Source: Methylopila henanensis
Lineage (GTDB): Bacteria; Pseudomonadota; Alphaproteobacteria; Rhizobiales; Methylopilaceae
Assembly: GCF_042681025.1 (NCBI RefSeq)
Contig: NZ_JBHUER010000004.1
Coordinates: 62,001-126,000 of the forward strand
Reading direction: 5' to 3'
DNA: 64,000 nucleotides
In this document: piece by piece, positions 9,318-17,749 of the stretch
Position numbering within the stretch: position 1 is the stretch's first letter
Layout of the letters: every line of letters starts with the position of its first letter
The notes under the pieces: generated by a model
Seen by the model: the letters and a program-made list of their open reading frames with translations, nothing else
Databases searched by the model: none
Told to the model about the DNA's origin: nothing
Position numbers and translations under genes: made by a program

Positions 9318-9824
9318 TCAGGACTCCGTCGGCCGGTCGGCCACGCCATCGGTCTGGGCGGCGCGCCAGGCGTCGAGCCGCTCCGCGAGGCTCGCGTCGG
9401 TAAGCGCAAGCACGGAGGCGGCGAGCAGGGCGGCGTTGACCGCGCCGGCGCGGCCGATCGCGAGCGTGCCGACGGGAACGCCGGCGGGCATCTGGACGAT
9501 CGACAGCAGGCTGTCGAGGCCGGACAGCGTGTGCGACTGCACCGGCACGCCGAACACCGGCAGCGGCGTCATCGCCGCGACCATGCCCGGCAGGTGGGCG
9601 GCCCCGCCCGCGCCCGCGATGACGACCCGGAAGCCTTCGTCTCTCGCGCCCTTCGCGAAGGCGACGAGCCGGTCGGGCGTGCGGTGCGCGGAGACGATGC
9701 GCGCGTCATGCGCCACGCCGAGCGCCTTCAGCGTCTCGGAGGCGTGGCTCATGGTCGCCCAGTCGGACTGGCTGCCCATGACGATGGCGACAGGGGCCGC
9801 CTCGGCGCGGTCTTCCGCGACCAT
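9318..9824 (-). CDS. purE: N5-carboxyaminoimidazole ribonucleotide mutase
   Basis: Converts N5-CAIR to CAIR in de novo purine synthesis. The 168-residue protein has the PurE class I core: IVMGSQSDWATM (phosphate/CO2 site), IVSAHRTPDR with the catalytic His, GAGGAAHLPGMVAA, GVPVQSHTLSGLDSLLSIVQMPAGVPVGT. It is first in the purEK pair. The open frame extends far upstream, but only from the ATG at 9824 does it resemble PurE. Confidence 0.97.
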   Translation of the reverse strand: MVAEDRAEAAPVAIVMGSQSDWATMSHASETLKALGVAHDARIVSAHRTPDRLVAFAKGARDEGFRVVIAGAGGAAHLPGMVAAMTPLPVFGVPVQSHTLSGLDSLLSIVQMPAGVPVGTLAIGRAGAVNAALLAASVLALTDASLAERLDAWRAAQTDGVADRPTES

Positions 9825-10001
9825 CGTTCGTAGCTCCGTGCGTGAGAAGGGATGGCCGGACGATAGGCGCCGCGGCGCCTGCGCGCAAGCGGGCCTTAGG
9901 TTCGCGGCGCGTTGACGCGGAAGCCCGGGCCGGCTCTGCTCGGTCTCGCGAGCCGCCCGCAGAGGCGTCCGCGGGAAACGTCGAAAAGGGAGGATGCGTC
10001 G

Positions 10002-11372
10002 ATGAACCTCGCCGCAAAGCTGCGCCGCCGCGCCGCAGAAGGCCGGCCGGTCCGGGTCGGGCTGATCGGGGCCGGCAAGTTCGGCTCCATGTTCCTGTCC
10101 CAGGTCCGCACGACGCCGGGGCTGCATCTCATGGGGATCGCGGATCTCTCGGAGGCGCGGGCGAAGGCCGCGCTGGCGGCCACCGGCTGGGACGCCGAAG
10201 CCGCCGTCGCCGCGTCGTTCGAGGCGGCGCGCAAGGGCGGCGGCGTGATGCTGACGGAGGATTCCGAGGCGCTGATCCGCGCCGACGGTCTCGACGTCGT
10301 GATCGACGCCACCGGCAGCCCCGCCGCCGGCTGCCGCCACGCGCTGCTCGCCGCGGAGAACGGCCGGCACATGGTCATGGTCAACGTCGAGGCCGACGTG
10401 CTCGCCGGCCCCTATCTCGCCGACGCGTTCGCGCGCGCGGGGCTGGTCTACTCGCTCGCCTATGGCGACCAGCCGGCGCTGGTCTGCGAGATGGTCGACT
10501 GGGCGGAGGCCTGCGGCTTCCGGGTCGTGGCGGCGGGGAAGGGCACCAAGTACCTGCCGGCCTACCACGCCTCGACGCCGGACACGGTGTGGGACCATTA
10601 CGGCCTCAGGGCCGAGGAGGCGGAACGCGCGGGCATGAACGCGCAGATGTTCAACTCCTTCCTCGACGGCACCAAGTCGGCGATCGAGATGGCGGCGATC
10701 GCCAACGCCACCGGGCTCAAGGCCCCGAAGGAGGGGCTCGCCTTTCCGCCCTGCGGCGCGCACGACCTCGCCCGGACGTTGAGGCCGCGGGCGGCCGGCG
10801 GCGTGCTGGAGGAGGCCGGCATGGTGGAGGTGGTGTCGAGCCTGGAGCGCGACGGGCGGCAGGTCATGAACGACCTGCGCTGGGGCGTCTATGTGGTGTT
10901 CGAGCCGGCGGACGAGGGCCCGCGCGGCGACTACGCCCGCCGGTGTTTTCGCGAGTACGGGGTCAGCGTCGACCCGTCCGGCCGCTACGCCTCGCTGCAT
11001 CGCCCGTCGCATCTGATCGGTCTGGAGCTTGGCGTCAGCGTCGCCGCGGCCGCGCTGCGCGGGGAGGCGACCGGCGCGCCGACCGGCTTCCGCGCCGATG
11101 TGGCCGCCTGCGCCAAGAAGCCGCTCCGCGCCGGCGAGACGCTCGACGGGGAGGGCGGGTTCACGGTCTGGGGCAAGCTGATGCGGGCCGAGGATTCGCT
11201 CGCGCGCGGCGCGCTGCCGATCGGGCTCGCCCACGGCGTGCGGCTTGTCCGCGACGTCGCGGAAGGCGCGGTGCTCGGCTGGGACGACGTCGCGATCGGA
11301 GACGGGATCGCCGTCTCCACGCGCCGCGCGATGGAGCGCTGGGCGGCCGGCGCGGCGAAGGCGGCGGAGTGA
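10002..11372 (+). CDS. NAD(P)-dependent oxidoreductase, homoserine-dehydrogenase-like with SAF domain
   Basis: The 456-residue protein starts with a Rossmann NAD(P) site (VRVGLIGAGKFGSMFLSQV, about 17-35). A substrate domain of the homoserine dehydrogenase type follows (DVVIDATGSPAAG, KGTKYLPAYHASTPDTVWDHYG, FNSFLDGTKSAIEMAAIAN). A C-terminal SAF-like segment (LRAGETLDGEGGFTVWGKL ... LPIGLAHGVRLVRDVAEGAVL) resembles sialic-acid synthase antifreeze/FlgA domains. It is not a biosynthetic homoserine dehydrogenase; relatives act in sugar-acid or polyol breakdown, but the substrate is unknown. AGGGAGG precedes the ATG at 10002. Confidence 0.8.
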   Translation: MNLAAKLRRRAAEGRPVRVGLIGAGKFGSMFLSQVRTTPGLHLMGIADLSEARAKAALAATGWDAEAAVAASFEAARKGGGVMLTEDSEALIRADGLDVVIDATGSPAAGCRHALLAAENGRHMVMVNVEADVLAGPYLADAFARAGLVYSLAYGDQPALVCEMVDWAEACGFRVVAAGKGTKYLPAYHASTPDTVWDHYGLRAEEAERAGMNAQMFNSFLDGTKSAIEMAAIANATGLKAPKEGLAFPPCGAHDLARTLRPRAAGGVLEEAGMVEVVSSLERDGRQVMNDLRWGVYVVFEPADEGPRGDYARRCFREYGVSVDPSGRYASLHRPSHLIGLELGVSVAAAALRGEATGAPTGFRADVAACAKKPLRAGETLDGEGGFTVWGKLMRAEDSLARGALPIGLAHGVRLVRDVAEGAVLGWDDVAIGDGIAVSTRRAMERWAAGAAKAAE

Positions 11373-11378
11373 CCGCCG

Positions 11379-11603
11379 TCAGGCGATGATGTCGGGCGTA
11401 AGCTGGTCCTCGAGGAACGACATCCGGTCCTTGAGCCCCAGCTTGCGCTTCTTCAGGCGCTGGATCTGCAGCCGGTCGCCGGCGCCGACGCGCTCGAGCG
11501 CCTCGATGGCGGTGTCGAGATCGCGATGCTCCTCCTTGAGGCGAGCGAGCTCTTCCCGCGCCGCCAGCTCCTCGGCCCGCGCGTCGTCCTCCCGTCTCGC
11601 CAT
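11379..11603 (-). CDS. DUF465 (YdcH) family protein
   Basis: Small charged protein of 74 residues: a predicted long helix (AAREELARLKEEHRDLDTAIEAL), a short break, then the family signature LQIQRLKKRKLGLKDRMSFLEDQL. The function of the family is unknown. The ATG at 11603 gives the usual family length. The gene is divergent from a second DUF465 gene at 11788, and its stop is 6 bp from the convergent oxidoreductase gene. Confidence 0.87.
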   Translation of the reverse strand: MARREDDARAEELAAREELARLKEEHRDLDTAIEALERVGAGDRLQIQRLKKRKLGLKDRMSFLEDQLTPDIIA

Positions 11604-11787
11604 CGACCCCCGTCCATGCCACGCCACGCGCCGTTCCGGCGGAGTATCGCCGCGCGGCCGGCGCCGGGCAAGGGCGGCCATGGAGTCGCGCAAGTGTGAT
11701 CTAAAGTCGACGCGCAAGAAGGTTCGACAGGGCCGGTCGTTCGTGACATGCTCATGACGTCAAGACCAGACGAGGGAGACGTGCTTC

Positions 11788-11970
11788 ATGTCCATCGAGT
11801 CGCATCTTGTTGAGCTGGAGAAGAAGCATCGCGCCATCGAGCGTGAGATTGAACTGGAACTCGCTCATCCGAATACGGATGATGTCAAGGTTACGACGTT
11901 GAAACGCAAGAAATTGCGGATCAAGGATGAAATCGTAAGGCTGGCCCCGACGGGGGCTACGGTTCACTAG
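11788..11970 (+). CDS. DUF465 (YdcH) family protein, second copy
   Basis: The 60-residue helix-rich protein has SHLVELEKKHRAIEREIE and the DUF465 signature KVTTLKRKKLRIKDEIVRL. GAGGGAG lies upstream of the ATG. It is divergent from the paralogue at 11379-11603 and shorter. Its codons use more A/T than the neighbours, as is common for small abundant proteins. Function unknown. Confidence 0.88.
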   Translation: MSIESHLVELEKKHRAIEREIELELAHPNTDDVKVTTLKRKKLRIKDEIVRLAPTGATVH

Positions 11971-12380
11971 CCTTCTGCGAAGGCCCATTCATCTTCGCTG
12001 CTATGCGCCGTCGACCTGCAGGGCCGGCGGCGTTTTCATGTCTGATGCATAATGGCGACAGGTCCCGAGGATCGTGCGCGGCGCGGCTTGCGGACCGATC
12101 AGCTTACGGGTATTTACGTAGCCGTTCGGCTTTAACCCTTGGGTCTGGAGGGACGTGCATGACAGCGATCATCGCCTTCGCCGCCTCCGGCCGGCCGCCC
12201 CGCCGCTAGGCCAGACCTGCGCGCGGTCCGCCGCGGCGCCCGCCGAATTTTCTCCGCTTCATCCGTGATGTTTCACTGCGTGGCGTGATCGCCGCGTCGG
12301 CTCCTGCCGCCGTCGCGTCTGCGCGCCTCCGCGTCTTGTTTCAGGAGCCGGCCCGCGTCCTCGCGCGGCCGGGAGCCGTC
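11971..12380. other. Intergenic stretch before the ABC exporter
   Basis: About 410 bp without a recognisable gene. It contains one possible short peptide frame with a strong ribosome binding site (12159-12209, listed separately) and an imperfect GC-rich hairpin followed by TTTT at about 12004-12037 that may end the DUF465 transcript. I see nothing else that I can support. Confidence 0.5.
12159..12209 (+). CDS. Possible 16-residue peptide or leader ORF
   Basis: An ATG with a well-placed GGAGGGAC site opens a short frame, MTAIIAFAASGRPPRR, ending in TAG. It has no annotated family that I know. The hydrophobic first half and Arg/Pro-rich end could form a leader peptide or a free small protein. 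It is not coupled to the exporter at 12381. Confidence 0.3.
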   Translation: MTAIIAFAASGRPPRR

Positions 12381-14177
12381 ATGACCGTTTCGACTTCCCT
12401 CAGGGACGCGCCGTTCGCGCGCTCCATGCGTTTCGTTTTCGAGCACTGGGCCCGTCAGCCCGGCCGCGTGGCGCTGATCGCGGGCGCGATGGCGCTCGCG
12501 ACGCTGGCCGACGTCGCCATCCCGGTTTTCGCCGGGCGGCTGGTGGACGCCTTCGCGAGCGCCGACCGCGACTCAGGGCTCGACGCGGCGCTGTGGTCGT
12601 TCGCGGCCATCGTCACGCTGTCGGCGATGATCGCGGGCTTCCGCGCGCTCGCCTTCATGACCGTCATCCCCATGACGCAGACCATCATGAAGGACGCCGC
12701 GGCGGAAGCTTTCGCGCGGGTGCAGCGGCTGTCGACCGACTGGCACGCGAACAACTTCGCGGGCTCCACGGTGCGCAAGGTCACGCGCGGCATGTGGGCC
12801 ATCGACCAGTTCAACGATCTGCTGCTGATGGCGCTCGCGCCCTCGCTGCTGGTGCTGGTCGCCTCGACCGCGGTGCTGGCGGCGCACTGGCCGCTGATGG
12901 GCCTCGTCACCCTCGTCGGCGCCGTCGCCTATGTCGCGACGACGGTCGCGATCTCGCTGCTGTGGGTCGCGCCGGCGGCGCAGCTTTCGAACGCGTGGGA
13001 CACGAAGCTCGGCGGCGTGATGGCCGACGCCGTCACCTGCAACGCGGTGGTGAAGGCCTTCGGCGCCGAGGCGCGCGAGGAGCGCCGGCTCGGCTTCGTC
13101 ATGGACAAGTGGAGCCGGCGGACGACGCGGACCTGGCGGCGCGGCACCTGGAACGGCGTGCTGCAGAACCTCATCCTGATGCTGCTGCGCGCGGCGACGC
13201 TCGGCCTCGGCGTCTGGCTGTGGTGGACGGGGCAGGCGACCGCGGGCGACGCCGCCTTCCTGCTCACGATGTTCGCGGTGATCCACGGCTATCTGCGCGA
13301 CGTCGGCATGCATGTCGCGGACCTGCAGCGCGCGGTGAACGACCTGCAGGAGCTGGTCGAGCTGCACGGCGTGCCGGTCGGCGTCGAGGATCGGCCGGGC
13401 GCGGTTTCGATCGCGGTCGGGCAGGGGCGGATCGCGTTCGAGAACGTGACGTTCCACTATTCCGGCCACGCGACGCCGCTCTACCGCGACCTCTCTGTCG
13501 TGATCGAGGGCGGCGAACGGGTCGGTCTCGTCGGCCATTCCGGCTCGGGCAAGACCACCTTCGTCAAGCTGGTCCAGCGCCTCTACGACGCGACCGCCGG
13601 CCGGGTGACGATCGACGGGCAGGACGTCGCGCAGGCGACGCAGGCGTCGCTCAGGGCGCAGATCGCGATCGTCCCGCAGGAGCCGACGCTGTTCCACCGC
13701 TCGCTCGCCGAGAACATCGCCTACGCCCGTCCGGGCGCGACGATGGCGGAGATCGAGCGCGCGGCCCGGCTCGCCAACGCCCACGGCTTCATCTCGAAGC
13801 TGCCAAAGGGCTACGGCACGCTGGTCGGCGAGCGCGGGGTCAAGCTCTCGGGCGGCGAGCGCCAGCGGGTCGCGATCGCCCGCGCCTTCCTGGCCGACGC
13901 CCCCGTGCTGATTCTGGATGAGGCGACGTCGAGCCTCGATTCGGAATCGGAGGCGGCGATCCAGGAGGCGATCGAGCGGCTGATGATCGGCCGCACCACG
14001 GTCGTCATCGCGCACCGGCTGTCCACCGTGCGCGCCATGGACCGCATCCTGGTGTTCGACGCCGGTAGGATCGTCGAGCAGGGCGACCATGAGGCGCTGG
14101 TCGCCCGCGAAGGCGGCGTCTACCGCCGCCTGTTCGAGCGCCAGAGCGGCGAACAGGCCGAGGTCGTCGCGGCCTGA
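12381..14177 (+). CDS. ABC transporter, fused permease and ATPase (type I exporter)
   Basis: This 598-residue half-transporter has an N-terminal six-helix membrane domain (about 25-320) and a C-terminal nucleotide-binding domain. Walker A is GHSGSGKTT, the Q-loop is in IVPQEPTLFHRS, the signature is LSGGERQRVAIARA, Walker B is VLILDEATSSLD and the switch His is in VIAHRLSTVRAMD. It should work as a homodimer exporting a lipid or hydrophobic compound; the substrate cannot be read from sequence. The ATG at 12381 has GGGAG upstream; a start at 12285 would add 32 unlikely residues. It stands alone. Confidence 0.93.
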   Translation: MTVSTSLRDAPFARSMRFVFEHWARQPGRVALIAGAMALATLADVAIPVFAGRLVDAFASADRDSGLDAALWSFAAIVTLSAMIAGFRALAFMTVIPMTQTIMKDAAAEAFARVQRLSTDWHANNFAGSTVRKVTRGMWAIDQFNDLLLMALAPSLLVLVASTAVLAAHWPLMGLVTLVGAVAYVATTVAISLLWVAPAAQLSNAWDTKLGGVMADAVTCNAVVKAFGAEAREERRLGFVMDKWSRRTTRTWRRGTWNGVLQNLILMLLRAATLGLGVWLWWTGQATAGDAAFLLTMFAVIHGYLRDVGMHVADLQRAVNDLQELVELHGVPVGVEDRPGAVSIAVGQGRIAFENVTFHYSGHATPLYRDLSVVIEGGERVGLVGHSGSGKTTFVKLVQRLYDATAGRVTIDGQDVAQATQASLRAQIAIVPQEPTLFHRSLAENIAYARPGATMAEIERAARLANAHGFISKLPKGYGTLVGERGVKLSGGERQRVAIARAFLADAPVLILDEATSSLDSESEAAIQEAIERLMIGRTTVVIAHRLSTVRAMDRILVFDAGRIVEQGDHEALVAREGGVYRRLFERQSGEQAEVVAA

Positions 14178-14306
14178 CGGCCGGGCGGCGGCGGAGCAGG
14201 CCTTCGGGCTTCCGCCGCCGCCCGCGATTGACGAGGGCTGCGGCCGCGGTCCACAAGCCTATCCCGCCCTCGTTCCGGCGCGCTTCCGACCGAAGGACCC
14301 AGGCCC

Positions 14307-15197
14307 ATGCCGATCGCCAGCATGACAGGCTTCGCGCGCGTCTCGGGCGGGCTCGGCGACGCCTGCTGGACCTGGGAGATCCGCAGCGTCAACGCCAAGG
14401 GGCTGGACCTGCGGCTGCGCACCCCGCCGGGTTTCGACGCGATCGAACCGGCGGCCCGCGCCGCCGCCGCCGCGCGGCTCAAGCGCGGGACCGCCCACGC
14501 GACGCTGACCTTCGCCGGCGCTGCGCGCGCCGTGGAGGCGCGCGTCAACGAGGCGGCGCTCGCGGCGGTGCTCGCCGCCGCGGCCGCGATCGCGGCCCGG
14601 CTGCCGGACGCCGCGCCGCCGACGATCGACGGCCTGCTGGCGCAGCGCGGCGTGGTCGAACTCGTGGAGGCGGACGAATCCCCGGAGGAGCGCGCGGCGC
14701 TCGAATCCGCGGCGCTCGCCGACTTCGAACGCGCGCTCGACGAGCTCGCCGCCATGCGCGCCGCCGAGGGCGCGGCGCTCGACGCCGTGCTTGCCGAGAG
14801 GCTGTCGACGATCGCCGAGCTCACCGCGCGCGCCGACGCCTGCCCCGCGCGTGGCCCCGAGGCGGTGCGCGCCCGGCTCGCCGAACAGGTGGCCGCGCTG
14901 CTGGGCGCCAGTCCCGCGCTCGACCCCGACCGCCTGCATCAGGAAGCGGCGCTGCTCGCCTCCCGCGCCGATATCCGCGAGGAGCTCGACCGGCTCGCGG
15001 CCCACGTGGCCGCGGCGCGCAAGCTGCTTGAGGAGGGCGGCGCCGTCGGCCGGAAGCTCGATTTCCTGGCGCAGGAGCTCGGCCGCGAGGCGAACACCCT
15101 GTCCGCCAAGGCCAACGACCGCAGCCTCTCGGCGATCGGCCTCGAGCTCAAGGCCGTGGTCGAGCAGTTCCGCGAGCAGGTCCAGAACGTGGAGTGA
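14307..15197 (+). CDS. YicC/YloC family endoribonuclease-like protein
   Basis: The 296-residue protein shows the YicC N-terminus (IASMTGFARVSG...WEIRSVNAKGLDLRLRTP) and the DUF1732 C-terminus (ADIREELDRLAAHV, GRKLDFLAQELGREANTLSAKANDRSLSAIGLELKAVVEQFREQVQN). Family members were linked to stationary-phase survival and, in E. coli and Bacillus, to RNA turnover. It is directly followed by gmk, a pairing common in alphaproteobacteria. Confidence 0.94.
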   Translation: MPIASMTGFARVSGGLGDACWTWEIRSVNAKGLDLRLRTPPGFDAIEPAARAAAAARLKRGTAHATLTFAGAARAVEARVNEAALAAVLAAAAAIAARLPDAAPPTIDGLLAQRGVVELVEADESPEERAALESAALADFERALDELAAMRAAEGAALDAVLAERLSTIAELTARADACPARGPEAVRARLAEQVAALLGASPALDPDRLHQEAALLASRADIREELDRLAAHVAAARKLLEEGGAVGRKLDFLAQELGREANTLSAKANDRSLSAIGLELKAVVEQFREQVQNVE

Positions 15198-15202
15198 GCG
15201 CG

Positions 15203-15874
15203 ATGACGACCGAACCCGTAGTCGCCAAGAAGGATATGGTCCGCCGCGGCGTCGTGCTCGTGCTGTCGTCGCCGTCGGGCGCCGGCAAGTCCACGCTGAC
15301 GCGCGCGCTGATGGAGAGCGCCGCGGGGCTCACGGTCTCGATCTCCGTCACCACCCGTCCCCGTCGCGGCAGCGAGATCGACGGCGTCCACTACCACTTC
15401 ATCACCCAGCGCCAGTTCGAGTCGATGCGCGACGCGGGCGAACTGCTGGAATGGGCGACGGTGCACGGCAACAGCTACGGAACGCCGCGCGAGCCGGTGG
15501 AGAAGGCGCTCGCCGAGGGCAAGGACATCCTGTTCGACATCGACTGGCAGGGCGCGCTGCAAGCGCGCGAGGCGATGCCGGACGACGTCGCCAGCGTGTT
15601 CGTGCTGCCGCCCTCCGCGGCCGAGCTTCGCGCGCGGCTGGAGCGCCGGGCCGAGGACGCGCCGGAGGTCATCCTGAAGCGCCTCAGAAACGCGGCCGTC
15701 GAGATCGCGCGCTGGACGGAATACGACTACGTCGTCGTCAACGACGACCTCGACCGCTGCTTCAACGAGATCCGCTCGATCCTCGAGGCCGAGCGGCTGC
15801 GCCGCGCGCGCCGCGTCGCGATCGGGGAGTTCGCCGACAGGCTGGCGGAGGAACTGGCCGAAACGCTGATCTGA
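15203..15874 (+). CDS. gmk: Guanylate kinase
   Basis: Phosphorylates GMP to GDP with ATP in the cytoplasm. The P-loop is SSPSGAGKST; the GMP-binding segment SVTTRPRRGSEIDGVHYHFI and the Y-G-T-P element (NSYGTPREPV) are intact, as is the DIDWQGALQ segment. The 223-residue length is typical. The ATG at 15203 is 8 nt from GGAG; an alternative GTG at 15194 would overlap the yicC stop. The two genes are co-transcribed. Confidence 0.97.
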   Translation: MTTEPVVAKKDMVRRGVVLVLSSPSGAGKSTLTRALMESAAGLTVSISVTTRPRRGSEIDGVHYHFITQRQFESMRDAGELLEWATVHGNSYGTPREPVEKALAEGKDILFDIDWQGALQAREAMPDDVASVFVLPPSAAELRARLERRAEDAPEVILKRLRNAAVEIARWTEYDYVVVNDDLDRCFNEIRSILEAERLRRARRVAIGEFADRLAEELAETLI

Positions 15875-15881
15875 CGCGCGG

Positions 15882-16724
15882 TCAGCGCGTCGCAACCCAC
15901 GCGTTGGCGAGCGCGACGAAGCCCTCGACCGAGACCTCCTCCGCCCGGCGGGTCGGCTCGATCCGGGCGGCGTCGAGCAGCGCCAACGGGTCGCCGAGGC
16001 TCTTGAGGCTCTGGCGCAACATCTTGCGTCGCTGGCCGAAGGCGGCCTGCGTCACCGTTTCGAGCGCCTTGACCGCGCAGGGCAGGGGCTGCGGCCGCGG
16101 CTCCAGCCGCACGACCGAGGACACCACCTTCGGCGGCGGGGTGAAGGCCTGCGGGTTCACGTCGAAGGCGATCTTCGCCTCGCAGCGCCAGCCGCACATG
16201 ACGGCCAGCCGGCCATAGGCGCTGTCGCCCGGCCGCGCCACGATGCGCTCGGCCACCTCGCGCTGGAACATCAGCGTCAGCCCGTCCCACCAGGGCGGCC
16301 AGCGGTCCGCCGCGACCCATCCCAGCAGCAGCGGCGTCGCGACGTTGTAGGGCAGGTTGGCGATCACCCGCGCAGGGCCGTCGCCCGCGAGCGCGCCCAT
16401 GTCGACCTCGAGCGCGTCGCCCTCGACCACGTCGAGCCGGCCGGGATAGCGCGCGGCGATCTCGGCGAGGGCCGCCAGCGCGCGGGCGTCCTTTTCGATC
16501 GCGACGACCCGTCGCGCGCCCTCCGCCAGCAGCGCGCGGGTGAGGCCGCCGGGGCCGGGCCCGACCTCGACCACCGTCACGCCGTCGAGGCGGCCGCCGG
16601 TCCGGGCGATGCGCGCGGTGAGGTTGAGATCCAGCAGGAAGTTCTGGCCGAGCGACTTCTTCGGCGCGAGGTCGTGCCGCTGGATGACGTCGCGCAGAGG
16701 CGGCAGATCGTCGATCGCGCTCAC
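15882..16724 (-). CDS. rsmA: 16S rRNA (adenine1518/1519-N6)-dimethyltransferase
   Basis: Dimethylates two adjacent adenines in the 3' hairpin of 16S rRNA during 30S maturation. The 280-residue protein has KKSLGQNFLLD, the SAM site VEVGPGPGGLT, the catalytic NLPYNVATPLL and the RRKMLRQSLK segment. The GTG start at 16724 overlaps the pdxA stop by 4 bp, so it is the last gene of the lptF-to-rsmA run. The open frame upstream overlaps pdxA in another frame and is not real. Confidence 0.96.
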   Translation of the reverse strand: MSAIDDLPPLRDVIQRHDLAPKKSLGQNFLLDLNLTARIARTGGRLDGVTVVEVGPGPGGLTRALLAEGARRVVAIEKDARALAALAEIAARYPGRLDVVEGDALEVDMGALAGDGPARVIANLPYNVATPLLLGWVAADRWPPWWDGLTLMFQREVAERIVARPGDSAYGRLAVMCGWRCEAKIAFDVNPQAFTPPPKVVSSVVRLEPRPQPLPCAVKALETVTQAAFGQRRKMLRQSLKSLGDPLALLDAARIEPTRRAEEVSVEGFVALANAWVATR

Positions 16725-17749
16725 GCGAGCGCCGGCTCCCGCGACAGCCGCCGCGCGAGGACGAGCGCCGCGAGCAGGCTCGCGGGATCGCCGACGCCCG
16801 TGCCGGCGATGTCGAAGGCGGTGCCGTGGTCGGGCGAGGTGCGCACGAAGGGCAGGCCGAGCGTCACGTTCACCGCGCGGTCGAAAGCCAGCGTCTTCAC
16901 CGGGATCAGCGCCTGATCGTGATACATGCAGAGCGCGGCGTCGTAGCGGGCGCGCGCCGCCGCGTGGAACATGGTGTCGGCCGGGTGCGGGCCGGTCGCC
17001 ATGATCCCTTCCGCCTTCAGCCGGCGGACGGCGGGGGCGACGACGGCCTCGTCTTCCAGTCCGAGCAGCCCGTCCTCGCCCGCATGCGGGTTGAGCCCGG
17101 CGACGGCGAGCCGCGGCGCGTCGATGCGGAAGCGCCGGCGCAGGTCGCGCGCGACGATGCGGCCGGTTTCGACGATCTCGTCCTCGGTCAGCAGCGCCGG
17201 AACCCGGTTGAGCGGCACATGCACCGTGACCGGGACGACGGCGATCTCCTCGGCCCACAGCAGCATGACCGCGCGGGCGGGCGCGCCCCACAGCGTCTCG
17301 GCGAGATGGCCGAGATATTCGGTGTGCCCGGGATGCGGAAAGCCGGCTTCGGCGAGCGGCGCCTTGGCGATCGGCGCGGTGACGAGCGCGGCGCAGCGCC
17401 CGGCGTGGACCAGTTCGACGCCGATCCGGATCGCGGAGACCACGGTCTCGGCGTCGCGGGGATCGGGTCGGCCGGGCTCGGCGCGGCAGCGCCGGCCGAC
17501 GGGCGTCACGGGAAAGCGTTCGGCGAACACGGCCTCGGCCGCCTCGGGCTCGACCTCGGCGATCGGAGCCTCGATTCCGAGCAGGGCCGCGCGTTCGGCG
17601 TAGACGGCGGGATCGCCGAGGGCTGCGAAGGCCGGCGTCGCGCGGGCGCGTCGCTCGCTCCAGAGCCTGAGCGCGAGGTCCGGTCCGATCCCGGCCGGCT
17701 CGCCCATGCTGAGCGCGAGCGGACGGCCGAGGTCGGCGGGCGCGGTCAT
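16721..17749 (-). CDS. pdxA: 4-hydroxythreonine-4-phosphate dehydrogenase
   Basis: NAD-dependent enzyme of the DXP-dependent pyridoxal phosphate route. The 342-residue protein has SMGEPAGIGPDLAL, FPHPGHTEYLGHL with a metal His, GLNPHAGEDGLLG, CMYHDQALIPVK and RTSPDHGTAFDIAG. Its ATG overlaps the surA stop and its own stop overlaps rsmA, each by 4 bp. The surA-pdxA-rsmA order is widely conserved in proteobacteria. Confidence 0.97.
   Translation of the reverse strand: MTAPADLGRPLALSMGEPAGIGPDLALRLWSERRARATPAFAALGDPAVYAERAALLGIEAPIAEVEPEAAEAVFAERFPVTPVGRRCRAEPGRPDPRDAETVVSAIRIGVELVHAGRCAALVTAPIAKAPLAEAGFPHPGHTEYLGHLAETLWGAPARAVMLLWAEEIAVVPVTVHVPLNRVPALLTEDEIVETGRIVARDLRRRFRIDAPRLAVAGLNPHAGEDGLLGLEDEAVVAPAVRRLKAEGIMATGPHPADTMFHAAARARYDAALCMYHDQALIPVKTLAFDRAVNVTLGLPFVRTSPDHGTAFDIAGTGVGDPASLLAALVLARRLSREPALA

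Noticed and set aside
10002..11372. Biosynthetic homoserine dehydrogenase
   Set aside because: The substrate domain diverges and a SAF-like region replaces the usual C-terminal ACT domain; no threonine-pathway genes are nearby.
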